Source: Yoonia sp. R2331 (GTDB lineage: Bacteria > Pseudomonadota > Alphaproteobacteria > Rhodobacterales > Rhodobacteraceae). Taken from it: 64,000 bases of DNA. The notes below the pieces were generated by a model. It was not told where the DNA came from. It searched no databases and was given only the letters and a program-made list of their open reading frames with translations. Of this stretch, positions 25,750 through 34,365 are shown piece after piece. Location of the stretch: assembly GCF_041103235.1 (NCBI RefSeq), contig NZ_JBGCUN010000001.1, positions 372,001-436,000 of the forward strand. Reading direction: 5' to 3'. Each line of letters starts with the position of its first letter. Positions within the stretch are counted from its first letter, which is position 1. The position numbers and the translations under genes are program-made.

Positions 25750-26666
25750 GCATCACCCGTCGGTTTCCCGCTGTGCCGGTGATCGACGGGCACCACCACT
25801 TCTGGGAATTGAGCCGCTTTCCATACCGCTGGTTGGCCCCGGATTCCGGCCCCGCGCGGTTCGGCGCCAAGGATGCGATCCAGAGGAACTATCTGCCACA
25901 AGACTACCTGTCAGATATGACCGCCATCGACTTAGTGGGCAGCGTCCATGTTCAGGCCAATTCCGGAGCCGCCGATCCCGTGGATGAAACGCGATGGCTA
26001 GAGAAGCTTGCCGACCAGAGCGGCTGGCCAAGCGCCATAATTGCCGAAGTTGATCTATTGGCACCCGATGCAGCCGTGGACATTGCGCGGCACGCCATAG
26101 CCAGCGCCCGCTTGCGCGGCATTCGCACTCCGGTTGCATGGGATGAAGCCGGGCGGTGGCGCGTCGCCTCTCGCGCCAACGTGCTGGCTGATGCTGGCTT
26201 TCGCAAATCCGCACGAGAACTTGCTGCCCGCAATCTGGTGCTCGAAATGGTGGTCGTGCCCGACCAACTGCCCGAAGTCGCGGAATTAGCGCGCGCCATG
26301 CCCGCGCTTCGAATTGTCATCAACCATTTTGCGACGTTGGAGCCCGCTGTTCCGGGTAATGCAGACATTTGGTTGGAAGGCATTGCAAGCATCGCCCAAA
26401 GGCAGAATGTCTTTCTCAAGCTGTCGGGGTTGTGGACCGTCGATAAGTCATGGTCTGCCAAGGTGCTTCGTCCATACGTCATGCATGCGCTTGCGCACTT
26501 AGGCCCACAAAGGATTCTTTATGGCTCGAATCTTCCAGTGGAGGGCGTCAACTGTTCAGCGCTGCAACAGTTTCACAGTCTGGAGCAGATCCTTTCGGAC
26601 GTGCCGGATGCGGCAATTCAAGCGATATTCTCTGGTACTGCGCGAAACCTGTATCGTCTCGCGTAA
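25746..26666 (+). CDS. Amidohydrolase-family sugar lactonase (L-fuconolactonase type)
   Basis: This 306-residue enzyme belongs to the COG3618 amidohydrolase branch. VIDGHHHFWELSRFPYRWL near the N terminus holds the metal-binding histidines and the family F-W motif. Members open L-fucono- or L-rhamnono-lactones. No ATG lies near the expected start. A TTG at 25746 overlaps the SDR stop (TTGA) and is preferred over upstream in-frame sequence that runs through the SDR gene. It ends 22 bases from the convergent slcD-like gene. Confidence 0.8.
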   Translation: MSITRRFPAVPVIDGHHHFWELSRFPYRWLAPDSGPARFGAKDAIQRNYLPQDYLSDMTAIDLVGSVHVQANSGAADPVDETRWLEKLADQSGWPSAIIAEVDLLAPDAAVDIARHAIASARLRGIRTPVAWDEAGRWRVASRANVLADAGFRKSARELAARNLVLEMVVVPDQLPEVAELARAMPALRIVINHFATLEPAVPGNADIWLEGIASIAQRQNVFLKLSGLWTVDKSWSAKVLRPYVMHALAHLGPQRILYGSNLPVEGVNCSALQQFHSLEQILSDVPDAAIQAIFSGTARNLYRLA

Positions 26667-26688
26667 CGGCCGCAAAACGTGACAGGGG

Positions 26689-27798
26689 TCAATTCGCATT
26701 CGCGTCAGCCTCGCTGACCTGGGTCATTCCGGTTTGGGCCATGGCAGAGGACAGCTCTTCGCTGAAGACCTCCCACAGTTGCCGCAAGCCTTCCTCGCGG
26801 CCCGCAGCCATGGCGAACTGCAAGGACCGCCCAAAGAACGTAAAATCTGCCCCGGCGTTCAACGCTTTCAGAACATCTTCGCCGGATCTGAGGCCGCTGT
26901 CGTAAAACAGAGGGAAATCCGGTCCTACAGACTTGCGGATTTTTGGCAGCATCAGGATAGGCGCCGGTGCGCTTTCGAGCTGGCGTGAGCCATGGCTGGA
27001 AACCTGAATGGCATCCACACCTGCCGCTTTCAACGCCACAGCGTCGTCGATGTTCAGGACACCTTTGACCACCAGCTTGCCGGGCCACATCTCGCGCAGG
27101 CGCGCCAGCGTATTCCAATCTGCCTTTGCGCGGCTTTCCGTGCGGTCGAAATCATAGCCTTCCATCTCAAAATTCGCCATTTGCGGCTTTCCCGCAACCA
27201 GTTGGGCCAGTGACCAGTAGGGATGCAGCGCAAAATCGACGAATTGGCGGGGCCCGATGGAGAATGGCATCTTGAAGCCGTGGCGCAGCTCGCGCGGGCG
27301 GCGGCCAACCTCGGGTACATCCACCGTCAGGACCAGCACGTCGTAGCCTGCGGTCTTTGCCCGTTCGACCAGCTTGAAGGTCCCTGTGCCGTCACCTGAG
27401 AAATAAAGCTGAAACCAGGCGTGTCCTTCGGCCGCCTCGATGATCTGCTCCATGGGCGTGGAGGCGACAGTGCTGACCCCATGTGGCACCCGGTACTTTG
27501 CGGCTAACCGGGCCAGCATCAGGTCGGCACCGGGGGCCGACAGGTTGCACATTCCCATGGGCGCGATGCCAAATGGCCGGTCGGCGGGCGCGCCGAACAG
27601 CGTTGTTGCTAGGCTTCGGTCGCTGACGTCCCGCAGAATCCGCGGTTCCAGCGTAAGGGCGTCAAGGGCCGCGCGGTTGCGCGCAGCCCCCGTTTCATTG
27701 CCCGCCGCCCCGTCGATGTAGTCAAAGACCATCCACGGCAGGCGGCGCTTGGCAAGCCGCCGGGCATCCGCAGCGCTATGGATGTCGGCGGCCGCCAT
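26689..27798 (-). CDS. slcD: FMN-dependent alpha-hydroxy acid dehydrogenase, probable sulfolactate dehydrogenase SlcD
   Basis: This 369-residue flavoenzyme of the lactate dehydrogenase/glycolate oxidase family has the active-site block QVSSHGSRQLESAPAP (catalytic His and Arg) and the FMN phosphate site in FYDSGLRSGEDVLKAL. The family oxidises S-2-hydroxy acids and often passes electrons to the respiratory chain. Placement directly after comE, with no spacer, suggests it oxidises 3-sulfolactate to 3-sulfopyruvate, as described for SlcD in Roseovarius and Paracoccus. Plain L-lactate oxidation, perhaps of lactate from the neighbouring deoxyhexose pathway, is the alternative. Confidence 0.72.
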   Translation of the reverse strand: MAAADIHSAADARRLAKRRLPWMVFDYIDGAAGNETGAARNRAALDALTLEPRILRDVSDRSLATTLFGAPADRPFGIAPMGMCNLSAPGADLMLARLAAKYRVPHGVSTVASTPMEQIIEAAEGHAWFQLYFSGDGTGTFKLVERAKTAGYDVLVLTVDVPEVGRRPRELRHGFKMPFSIGPRQFVDFALHPYWSLAQLVAGKPQMANFEMEGYDFDRTESRAKADWNTLARLREMWPGKLVVKGVLNIDDAVALKAAGVDAIQVSSHGSRQLESAPAPILMLPKIRKSVGPDFPLFYDSGLRSGEDVLKALNAGADFTFFGRSLQFAMAAGREEGLRQLWEVFSEELSSAMAQTGMTQVSEADANAN

Positions 27799-28353
27799 TT
27801 AGGCCTTCACGGCTTCCATAAAGCGATGACGGATCACGACCGGATCAAGTGTGATAACCGGCAGCTTGATATTACCGCTGTCGCACTTGCAGACGATGAT
27901 CGTCATCTCATCACTATCAATCGCGCCTTGCAAAACTGGGCCAAGCTCCTTGTCCTGCACTTCGATCACGTTGTCGCATCCGCAGGCGCGGGCCACGTCC
28001 GTAAGGTTGGTCTTTTGGCCGGCATAGGTCGGCTGATCGCCGGTGGAGCCGTAAGAGCCGTTGTCGATGATCAACAACGTGTAGTTGCCTGTGGCGTTAT
28101 TGGCGATGGTCGGCAGCGTGCCGAGGTTGGTCAGGACAGACCCGTCTCCGTCGATCGAGATCACAGGCTTATCCTGCGCCAATGCCAGACCAAAGCCGAT
28201 GGAGGACGAAAGGCCCATGGTGCCAAGCATGTAAAAGTTGCGCTCATTGTCGTCGATCATGTGCAGCTCTTGGCTGGGCAGACCGATGTTGCAGACGACA
28301 AGATGCGGGTTCAGGATGGGCGCGATTTCGCGCAGAATTTCAGAACGGATCAT
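27799..28353 (-). CDS. comE: Sulfopyruvate decarboxylase beta subunit ComE
   Basis: This 184-residue protein is the thiamine-diphosphate-binding half of sulfopyruvate decarboxylase. ISIDGDGSVLTNLG with NGSYGSTGDQ forms the TPP/Mg motif (GDG...N). The two-subunit enzyme turns 3-sulfopyruvate into sulfoacetaldehyde and CO2. The start at 28353 (MIRSEILREI) overlaps the comD stop as ATGA; the longer upstream frame is antisense-like. Its strict pairing with comD and the hps genes supports the assignment over phosphonopyruvate decarboxylase. Confidence 0.85.
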   Translation of the reverse strand: MIRSEILREIAPILNPHLVVCNIGLPSQELHMIDDNERNFYMLGTMGLSSSIGFGLALAQDKPVISIDGDGSVLTNLGTLPTIANNATGNYTLLIIDNGSYGSTGDQPTYAGQKTNLTDVARACGCDNVIEVQDKELGPVLQGAIDSDEMTIIVCKCDSGNIKLPVITLDPVVIRHRFMEAVKA

Positions 28354-28856
28354 TGGTCGCCGTAGCCTCCCCAGAAGTTGGCGTCGGTCAGGATCGCCAC
28401 GGGTTTGTTGGACATGAAGGTGTATTTGAGGATGTTGTCGAACTCTTCGACGTCCTTTTGCCAATGGAAATGGTAGGTCGGAATGTTCAACTGCGCCAAC
28501 AGCGCCTTGGTATGCACCGCCATCTCGACCTGGCAGGCCACGGGTTCGCGCAGCTCGCCCCGGTAAGAGATGATCATCGGCAGCGGCATCCGGTAGAACT
28601 GTGTCAGGGTGGCCAGCGTGTTGATCGTCACACCAATTGCCGTATTCTGCATGATGATCGCCGGGCGTTTGCCGCCCATGAAGGCCCCGGCACAAAGCCC
28701 CATGCCTTCGTCTTCCTTGTTGGAAGGAATGTGGAAAATCTCATCGCGGTTCTCGACCTCGTCGATCACACCCGCCAGCTGTTTGCAGGGAACGGTTGTG
28801 ACGAACGAGACCTCATTGGCGACAAGATCGTCTACGATCTTTTTGTCGATATTCAT
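28350..28856 (-). CDS. comD: Sulfopyruvate decarboxylase alpha subunit ComD
   Basis: This 168-residue protein is the partner N-terminal TPP-enzyme domain. It opens MNIDKKIVDDLVANEVSFV and shows TTVPCKQLAGVID, HIPSNKEDEGMGLCAGA (with the glutamate that activates TPP) and QNTAIGVTINTLATL. These are standard for ComD and phosphonopyruvate decarboxylase alpha parts. The start at 28856 fits the family N terminus; an upstream frame to 28940 adds a proline-rich stretch. It lies 49 bases after uspA in the DHPS unit. Confidence 0.87.
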   Translation of the reverse strand: MNIDKKIVDDLVANEVSFVTTVPCKQLAGVIDEVENRDEIFHIPSNKEDEGMGLCAGAFMGGKRPAIIMQNTAIGVTINTLATLTQFYRMPLPMIISYRGELREPVACQVEMAVHTKALLAQLNIPTYHFHWQKDVEEFDNILKYTFMSNKPVAILTDANFWGGYGDQ

Positions 28857-28905
28857 TTCAGTCTTTGCCTTTCGAGGGAGCGCCGGAGCGCGTGGGTTAT
28901 GATTA

Positions 28906-29313
28906 TCAGCTTCGGTAAACATGCACGGCGCAGGGCGCATGACGCACGACGCGGGCCGCGGTGGAGCCCAGCAAGTAGTCGCTAAAGCCCGGTTTGTGTG
29001 ATCCCATCACAATGCAATCCACCTTATGCGCTGTGGCATAGTCGATGATGGACCGATAGGTGTGCCCGACGACCATTTCGGCTGCGACACCGTCAAGGTT
29101 AGCGGTCTTGGACGCCAGTTCCGCCTTTGCGCGGGCCATGGCCTCTTTTCGGATGTCTTCGTCTACATAGGCCTGAACCGATCCTTGCGGTGCCTCGTAG
29201 ACATGCAGCGCAATGATTTCGCCAGCACCGCCTGTTAGCGCGCGCGCGATTTCGAGCGTGTTCGCGGACACACCGTGATCAAGCGCCATGGGAACAAGTA
29301 TCTTCTTATACAT
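28906..29313 (-). CDS. Universal stress protein (UspA family)
   Basis: This 135-residue protein opens MYKKILVPMALD and ends with the ATP-binding signature GSHKPGFSDYLLGSTAARVVRHAPCAVHVYR (a G-2x-G-9x-G(S/T) pattern). USPs bind ATP or act as adenylate sensors, and often affect membrane transport or energy state. It is embedded between hpsP and comD, so it would be made together with the DHPS pathway. Some TRAP operons encode a USP (for example TeaD with TeaABC) that modulates uptake, which gives a plausible role here. Confidence 0.9.
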   Translation of the reverse strand: MYKKILVPMALDHGVSANTLEIARALTGGAGEIIALHVYEAPQGSVQAYVDEDIRKEAMARAKAELASKTANLDGVAAEMVVGHTYRSIIDYATAHKVDCIVMGSHKPGFSDYLLGSTAARVVRHAPCAVHVYRS

Positions 29314-29343
29314 GATCTAACTCCATCAATTGCGGGTTTTGCT

Positions 29344-30324
29344 TCAGGCCCAAGGGTCCAGAACGATCTTTGGGGATGCGACCGTACCGGCCCGCAGATC
29401 CCTGAACGCGGCAGCACCATCCGCGAGGGGGCGATGTTCTGTCCAGTCGAGCGGGCCAAGGCGGCCGTCGAATATGGCCTGAGCCGTATCGCGGAAGTCC
29501 TGAGCTGTGTAGGTATAGGTGCCGATAAATGTAACTTCTTGTAGTGTATAGCGACGCACGTTGACGCCGCCGTCGTCTTGACCAAGACCGACATGCGCAA
29601 TGACCCCACCGGGCAGCACATGTTCAGAGGCCGTTGCCCGGGTTGCGGCAAAGCCCACTGCATCAATGATCAACGGGTAGTTCTCGGCCACATTTGCAAC
29701 GGTATGCTGCCCGCAGGTATCCGTCAGCATGGCCCGGCGCGCATCATTTGGCTCTGCGATGGTGATGTCTTCCACACCCATTGCAGCAAGCGCCAAAGCC
29801 GCAGCAAGGCCGATTGCGCCGCCACCCAAAACCAACGCGCGACGCTCCATTGACGGATGCAGTGCTTCAAGCGCAAGCCGAACGGTGTGCCAACTGACCG
29901 CAAGTGGTTCGGCAAGTGCCGCCTTTTCCAGCGGTACATTCTGCGGGACTTCAACCAGATTGCGGTCCGGCATCGTGATGTATTGTGCAAATGCGCCTTC
30001 GCGCGGCTGCATTGAGATGATCTGACGCGTCGGACACAGGTTTTCCCGGCCGCTCTGGCAGGCAGAGCATGTCATGCATGTTACCAGCGGGTTGACGGTG
30101 ACGCGCATCCCATCACGGACGCCGCCCTGGACGTTTCCCGCAGCTTCGTGGCCAAGGATCAGGGGGGCAGGTCGGCGGTCGTCATGGCCCAGATAGGCAT
30201 GCATGTCGGATCCGCAGATGCCCACAGCGGCAACCTTGATCAGGTGCTCGTCCGGCGCGGGAACTGCATCCGGCACATCGCGATACCCCAACGTTTCAAC
30301 GCCGTCATAAACCAAGGCCTTCAT
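29344..30324 (-). CDS. hpsP: Zinc-dependent alcohol dehydrogenase, probable DHPS dehydrogenase HpsP
   Basis: This 326-residue medium-chain dehydrogenase has the catalytic-zinc cysteine in GICGSD, the histidine/glutamate pair in GHEAAG, four structural-zinc cysteines in CMTCSACQSGRENLC, and the NAD motif GGGAIGLAAALALA. In DHPS degraders HpsP and HpsO interconvert the DHPS enantiomers through a keto intermediate, supplying the R form to HpsN. It overlaps hpsO by four bases. The pathway role is inferred from this order, not from a substrate motif. Confidence 0.75.
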   Translation of the reverse strand: MKALVYDGVETLGYRDVPDAVPAPDEHLIKVAAVGICGSDMHAYLGHDDRRPAPLILGHEAAGNVQGGVRDGMRVTVNPLVTCMTCSACQSGRENLCPTRQIISMQPREGAFAQYITMPDRNLVEVPQNVPLEKAALAEPLAVSWHTVRLALEALHPSMERRALVLGGGAIGLAAALALAAMGVEDITIAEPNDARRAMLTDTCGQHTVANVAENYPLIIDAVGFAATRATASEHVLPGGVIAHVGLGQDDGGVNVRRYTLQEVTFIGTYTYTAQDFRDTAQAIFDGRLGPLDWTEHRPLADGAAAFRDLRAGTVASPKIVLDPWA

Positions 30325-31082
30325 TTTGCAGTGAACCCCCCGTCAACCATCAGCACTTGTCCCGTGACGAACGAAGAGGCGTCTGAACACAAAAACAAGA
30401 TAGGTCCATCAATGTCTTCCAAACGCCCATTGCGACCCACACAGGTCTGCGCGGCGTTGCGCGCCGCGCGTGCATCGTCTTCGAAGACGGCGGCGGTCAG
30501 TTCGGTGGGGAAGAACCCCGGTCCGATTGCATTCGCTGTAATCCCGTCTTTGGACCAGGCTTCCGCCATGGCGCGCGTCAACTGGCCGATCCCGGCTTTC
30601 GTTGCGCCGTAGGCAATGCCTCCTGGAAAGGCGCGGGTCGACTGCAAGGAGGCAAAGTTCACAATCCGCCCCCAGCCCTTTTTCTTCATCGCGGGCACCA
30701 TGGCCCGGCTCAGGAAAAACGGGGCCGAAAGATTGAGCGCAAGCGTCTGGTCCCAGCCTTCGGGCGTCACCTCGTCCGCGACTTCGCGGGTGTTGACACC
30801 AGCAGCATGGATCAGAATATCCGGCGCGCCAAAGGGTGCCGACACCCTGTCCACCAGTTCTGACAGCTTCGCCCGATCAGCCACATCCGCCGCAACACCC
30901 GTCGCCGAGGCGCCAATTTCTGAATTCAGACTGTCCAGCGCCTCTTGCCGGCGGGCCACACCAACGACCTTTGCCCCGGCATCAGCCAAGGCAATGGCCG
31001 CACGGCGGCCCAGTCCTGAGCTTGCGCCGGTGATGCAGGCCACCTTTCCGCTCAGATCAAAAAGTGGACTTGGGTTAGCCAT
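30321..31082 (-). CDS. hpsO: Short-chain dehydrogenase, probable DHPS 2-dehydrogenase HpsO
   Basis: This 253-residue SDR has the cofactor motif GASSGLG near residue 19, HAAGVN in the NAG position, the catalytic serine in NFASLQS, and Y-x-x-x-K in AYGATKAGIGQL. HpsO is expected to oxidise one DHPS enantiomer to 2-oxo-3-hydroxypropane-1-sulfonate. It sits between hpsN and hpsP with short overlaps (8 and 4 bases), the known hpsNOP gene content. On sequence alone it could be any sugar or acid SDR. Confidence 0.75.
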   Translation of the reverse strand: MANPSPLFDLSGKVACITGASSGLGRRAAIALADAGAKVVGVARRQEALDSLNSEIGASATGVAADVADRAKLSELVDRVSAPFGAPDILIHAAGVNTREVADEVTPEGWDQTLALNLSAPFFLSRAMVPAMKKKGWGRIVNFASLQSTRAFPGGIAYGATKAGIGQLTRAMAEAWSKDGITANAIGPGFFPTELTAAVFEDDARAARNAAQTCVGRNGRLEDIDGPILFLCSDASSFVTGQVLMVDGGFTAK

Positions 31083-32382
31083 CTGCGGTTAGGTCGAAGT
31101 TCTCACCCGGGAAGTATTTGGCCAGACGTACGTCGGCTGCGCGGGCGTGCCCTTCCATGCCTTCCAAGCGTGATATCCGTGCGGTCGCAATTGCCACATC
31201 TTTGGAGGCTTCTTTTGTGGCGCGCTGCCATGTGACGATTTTCATATACTTGTGGACCGAAAGCCCACCGGTATAGCCCGCGGCACCAGAAGTTGGCAGA
31301 ACGTGGTTCGTCCCCGAGGCCTTGTCGCCATAAGACACAGTCGTTTCTTCGCCCAGGAAAAGGGAACCGTAGCAGGTCAGGTTCTCAAGCCACCAATCAA
31401 GGTCCGCTGCCATCACGGTCAGGTGCTCGGGTGCGTAGTCATCGCTGCATTTTGCCATCTCGACGCGGTCGGCGCAGACGATGACTTCGGCATAGTCGCG
31501 CCATGCTGCAAAGGCGTTGTCACGGTTCAGTTCGGGCAGATCCTCGATCAAGGCAGGCACGCGGTTCATCACATCCTCTGCGAGCGTGCGATCATCCGTG
31601 ACCAACCAGACCGGGCTGTTGTAGCCGTGTTCAGCCTGGCTCACGAGATCGGTGGCAACAATGTGGGCATCCGCAGTGCTGTCCGCCAAGATGAGGCTGT
31701 CGGTCGGGCCGGCAATCATGTCGATGCCTACGCTGCCGAACAGGATGCGCTTTGCTTCGGCGACGAACTGATTGCCCGGACCCACAAGAATATTGGCCTT
31801 GGGCAATCCAAACAGACCATAAGTCATGGCGGCCACGCCCTGCACCCCGCCCATGGCGAGGATATTGTCGGCACCACAGATATGAGCGGCGTAGACAATG
31901 GCCGGAGCGATGCCCACATCCGGGCGCGGTGGCGAACAGGCTGTGATGTGCTTGCAGCCAGCGACCTTGGCTGTGGTGACAGTCATGATGGCGCTGGCAA
32001 TGTGGCTGTAACGCCCGCCCGGCACATAACAACCGGCTGCATTCACAGGGATCGCCTTTTGACCCGCGACATAGCCCGGCTGAATCTCCATCTCCACATC
32101 AGCAACAGTGCTTTTCTGCAATTCGGCAAACCGTTTCACGTTGTCATGGGCAAATTGGATGTCCGACTTGAGCTTTTCCGGGACCAGCGCGATGGCTGCC
32201 TCGATCTCTTCCTTGGTCAGCAACACGTTGCCGTCGTAACGATCAAACTTGGCCGCATATTCCATCGCCTTGGCGTCACCGCCTGCCTTGATATCATCAA
32301 GGATCGACACAACCGTTTCATGCACATCCGACGCACCTGAGGCCGAGGTCAGCGTCGCTTTCTTCAGGTATTCATATGCCAT
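31075..32382 (-). CDS. hpsN: Sulfopropanediol 3-dehydrogenase HpsN (histidinol dehydrogenase family)
   Basis: This 435-residue enzyme is a histidinol dehydrogenase paralogue that oxidises R-DHPS in two NAD-dependent steps to R-3-sulfolactate. Visible family parts are YVPGGRYSHIASAIMT, ILVGPGNQFVAEAKR, IDMIAGPTDS (zinc and substrate region) and DDYAPEHLTV. It differs from HisD in its C terminus. The position next to hpsO, hpsP, comDE and a TRAP transporter makes HpsN much more likely than HisD. No his biosynthesis genes are nearby. It follows hpsM by 12 bases. Confidence 0.88.
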   Translation of the reverse strand: MAYEYLKKATLTSASGASDVHETVVSILDDIKAGGDAKAMEYAAKFDRYDGNVLLTKEEIEAAIALVPEKLKSDIQFAHDNVKRFAELQKSTVADVEMEIQPGYVAGQKAIPVNAAGCYVPGGRYSHIASAIMTVTTAKVAGCKHITACSPPRPDVGIAPAIVYAAHICGADNILAMGGVQGVAAMTYGLFGLPKANILVGPGNQFVAEAKRILFGSVGIDMIAGPTDSLILADSTADAHIVATDLVSQAEHGYNSPVWLVTDDRTLAEDVMNRVPALIEDLPELNRDNAFAAWRDYAEVIVCADRVEMAKCSDDYAPEHLTVMAADLDWWLENLTCYGSLFLGEETTVSYGDKASGTNHVLPTSGAAGYTGGLSVHKYMKIVTWQRATKEASKDVAIATARISRLEGMEGHARAADVRLAKYFPGENFDLTADG

Positions 32383-32394
32383 GTCAAAGAAGTC

Positions 32395-33723
32395 CTATTT
32401 GTAGATGTCTGGAAGTAGGGTCGTGGAGACGGCCGGGACATAGGCGATGAACAAGACCACAACAAACATGCATAGCACGAAAGGAACGGCGCGCGCAGCT
32501 ATCTTGAGGATCGATTCACCGGTAATTCCCGACACCACAAAGAGGTTGAGCCCAAGCGGAGGCGTGATGAAGCCCACACCCAATGCCGTGATCATCATGA
32601 TGCAGAATTGAATTTCGTTCATGCCGATGTTTTCAGCAAGGGGCTGAAGGATCGGCGCAAGGATCACGATGTTGGGCGTCGTCTCCATGACGCAGCCTGC
32701 CGCGACCAGAATTCCGATCATGAGCAGTATCAGCACCCAAGGCTCTTCGGTAAGGCCTGTTGCGGATGTCACAAAGCCCTGCGGCACCCCCATGATGGCA
32801 AGCGCTTCGGCGAGCGGTGCTGAGAAGGCGATGATTGGCAAAATGACGCCATTCACCTTGGCGGAGCTGACCAGCATGGCCGGAAAATCAGACCATTTAA
32901 GTGTCCGCAGCAGAAAGCCCATCAAGATCGTGACAACAACAGCTGTCGCCCCGGCCTCGGTCGGGGTCAGACGGCCCGAGAAGATGCCATAGAAAATGAT
33001 GCCCGGCACGATAAAGGCATACCAGCCGGACTTCAGGGACCGGCCAAGATTACCCAGCCACTCGCCAAACGTCAGATTGCCGCCGCCTTCATAGGCATAG
33101 ATGCGGTTCACGATGAGGTTGGTGATCAGGATCGCGAACAGAATGCACAGGCCCGGGATCAGCGCTGCAAGGAATAAGGTCGATGCGGATATGCCCAGAA
33201 CAAGGCCGATGATGATGTAGGCAATTGAAGGCGGGATCAGGATGCCAGTACAGGCACCTGCCGCGACCAAGGCGCAAGCATAAGGGCGCGGGTAGCCAGC
33301 CTCGACCAGACGGGCGATCGTCATGCGACCAACTGCGGCAGCACCCGCGGCGTCCGAACCAGAGATGGCTGCGAACATGCCGCAGACCAGAACCGTCGCC
33401 GAGCCAAAACCGCCTTTGGTAAAGCAAGTCAGCGCCTCAGCGACGTCCAGAAACTTTCGACTGAGCCCGGTACGAACAAGCACGTCACCCGTGAGAATGA
33501 ACAGTGGGATCGCTGTAAGTGCAAAAGCGTCGATCCCGGTGAAAAGACGCTCGCCGACCAAGGACAGGGGCAGATCCCCCGACATCAGCAGCATCAGGAT
33601 GGCAGAGGAGCCGATGGCGGCCCAAACGGGCACGGCCATGGCGATAAGAGCAACGAAGATGATGACAGGCAGGTAGAAATCCCACCCCAGCTCAACCGTT
33701 TGCGCGACAGTATTCCAAAGCAT
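32395..33723 (-). CDS. hpsM: TRAP transporter large permease (DHPS uptake, HpsM)
   Basis: This 442-residue DctM-type permease has about 12 membrane helices. Characteristic stretches are FGSATVLVCGMFAAISGSDAAGAAAVG, a DctM block, and GVGFITPPLGLNLFVVSGI near the C terminus. It imports the substrate delivered by the binding protein using an ion gradient. It lies between hpsL and hpsN with short gaps. The DHPS cargo follows from the operon. The gene letters follow the published hpsKLM naming, assigned by subunit type. Confidence 0.85.
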   Translation of the reverse strand: MLWNTVAQTVELGWDFYLPVIIFVALIAMAVPVWAAIGSSAILMLLMSGDLPLSLVGERLFTGIDAFALTAIPLFILTGDVLVRTGLSRKFLDVAEALTCFTKGGFGSATVLVCGMFAAISGSDAAGAAAVGRMTIARLVEAGYPRPYACALVAAGACTGILIPPSIAYIIIGLVLGISASTLFLAALIPGLCILFAILITNLIVNRIYAYEGGGNLTFGEWLGNLGRSLKSGWYAFIVPGIIFYGIFSGRLTPTEAGATAVVVTILMGFLLRTLKWSDFPAMLVSSAKVNGVILPIIAFSAPLAEALAIMGVPQGFVTSATGLTEEPWVLILLMIGILVAAGCVMETTPNIVILAPILQPLAENIGMNEIQFCIMMITALGVGFITPPLGLNLFVVSGITGESILKIAARAVPFVLCMFVVVLFIAYVPAVSTTLLPDIYK

Positions 33724-33735
33724 TTTCCGCGCTCC

Positions 33736-34260
33736 TTAGTCGAACAATGTGTCGCCCTCGTAGACAGGCTTACCTGTCCGGAGGGAGGTGAAATCACGGC
33801 GCATGGATTGCAGCAGTCGCAAAATCATGAGGGCGAAGCCTGTCGGCACAGCCATCAGAAACCAGACCTTCGAAATGCGCAGACCGTCGGTCACGGAGCC
33901 AAATTTCCAGGACACGTGAACAGATTCGTAAGACCAGTAGAGGGCAATCACGGCCACAAGCATCATGATCACGTCGCCAAAGATATAGAGCAGCGCTTTG
34001 GGCCGCGGCGATAGGTAGTGCATGATCACGTCGATCCGGATATGCGCCCGTTCCTTGACAGCGGCGGCGGCCCCGATCCAGGCGAGGTAGATGAACGCGT
34101 AGCGCACGATCTCTTCGCCCCAGATTGATGAGTAAGCAAAAATCTCGCGGCGCAGCACTTCGACCGCCATGGTGATGACCAACATCACGTAGAAGGTCAG
34201 AAGCAGCCAGCGTTCTGCATTTTGGTCAAGTTTGCGAAGCAAGTTCATGACGTGGCCCAT
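33736..34260 (-). CDS. hpsL: TRAP transporter small membrane subunit (DHPS uptake, HpsL)
   Basis: This 174-residue DctQ-type protein has four membrane helices (about residues 18-38, 52-72, 92-112 and 130-150). The motif SIWGEEIVRYAFIYLAWIGAA is the usual DctQ signature. It partners the large permease 12 bases downstream. The start may be the ATG at 34260 or the one at 34248 (MNLLRKLDQNAE); neither has a strong ribosome-binding site. A hairpin separates it from the binding-protein gene. Confidence 0.85.
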   Translation of the reverse strand: MGHVMNLLRKLDQNAERWLLLTFYVMLVITMAVEVLRREIFAYSSIWGEEIVRYAFIYLAWIGAAAAVKERAHIRIDVIMHYLSPRPKALLYIFGDVIMMLVAVIALYWSYESVHVSWKFGSVTDGLRISKVWFLMAVPTGFALMILRLLQSMRRDFTSLRTGKPVYEGDTLFD

Positions 34261-34328
34261 TTGGTTTGCACGACAAAAGACGGCGCTTGGTTCGCGAGAG
34301 ATCTTTGGTCATGTCGAAAAGGGTTGTC

Positions 34329-34353
34329 GGGCGCCCCCGGCAAGGGGACGCCC
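34329..34353 (-). terminator. Intercistronic hairpin between hpsK and hpsL
   Basis: GGGCG-C-CCCC (34329-34338) pairs with GGGG-A-CGCCC (34344-34353) around a 5-base loop, with one C-A mismatch. It starts 12 bases after the hpsK stop. No T run follows on the transcribed strand, so partial termination or 3'-end protection of the hpsK message is more likely than a full stop. Confidence 0.7.
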
Positions 34354-34365
34354 CAATAGGTCGCT

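Noticed and set aside
31252-32340. 362-codon plus-strand open frame
   Set aside because: It is antisense to hpsN, rich in His/Arg/Asp, with no family motif, as expected for a shadow frame in GC-rich DNA.
31075-32382. Histidinol dehydrogenase of histidine biosynthesis
   Set aside because: Sulfonate-pathway neighbours and the transporter fit HpsN; no his biosynthetic gene is near.
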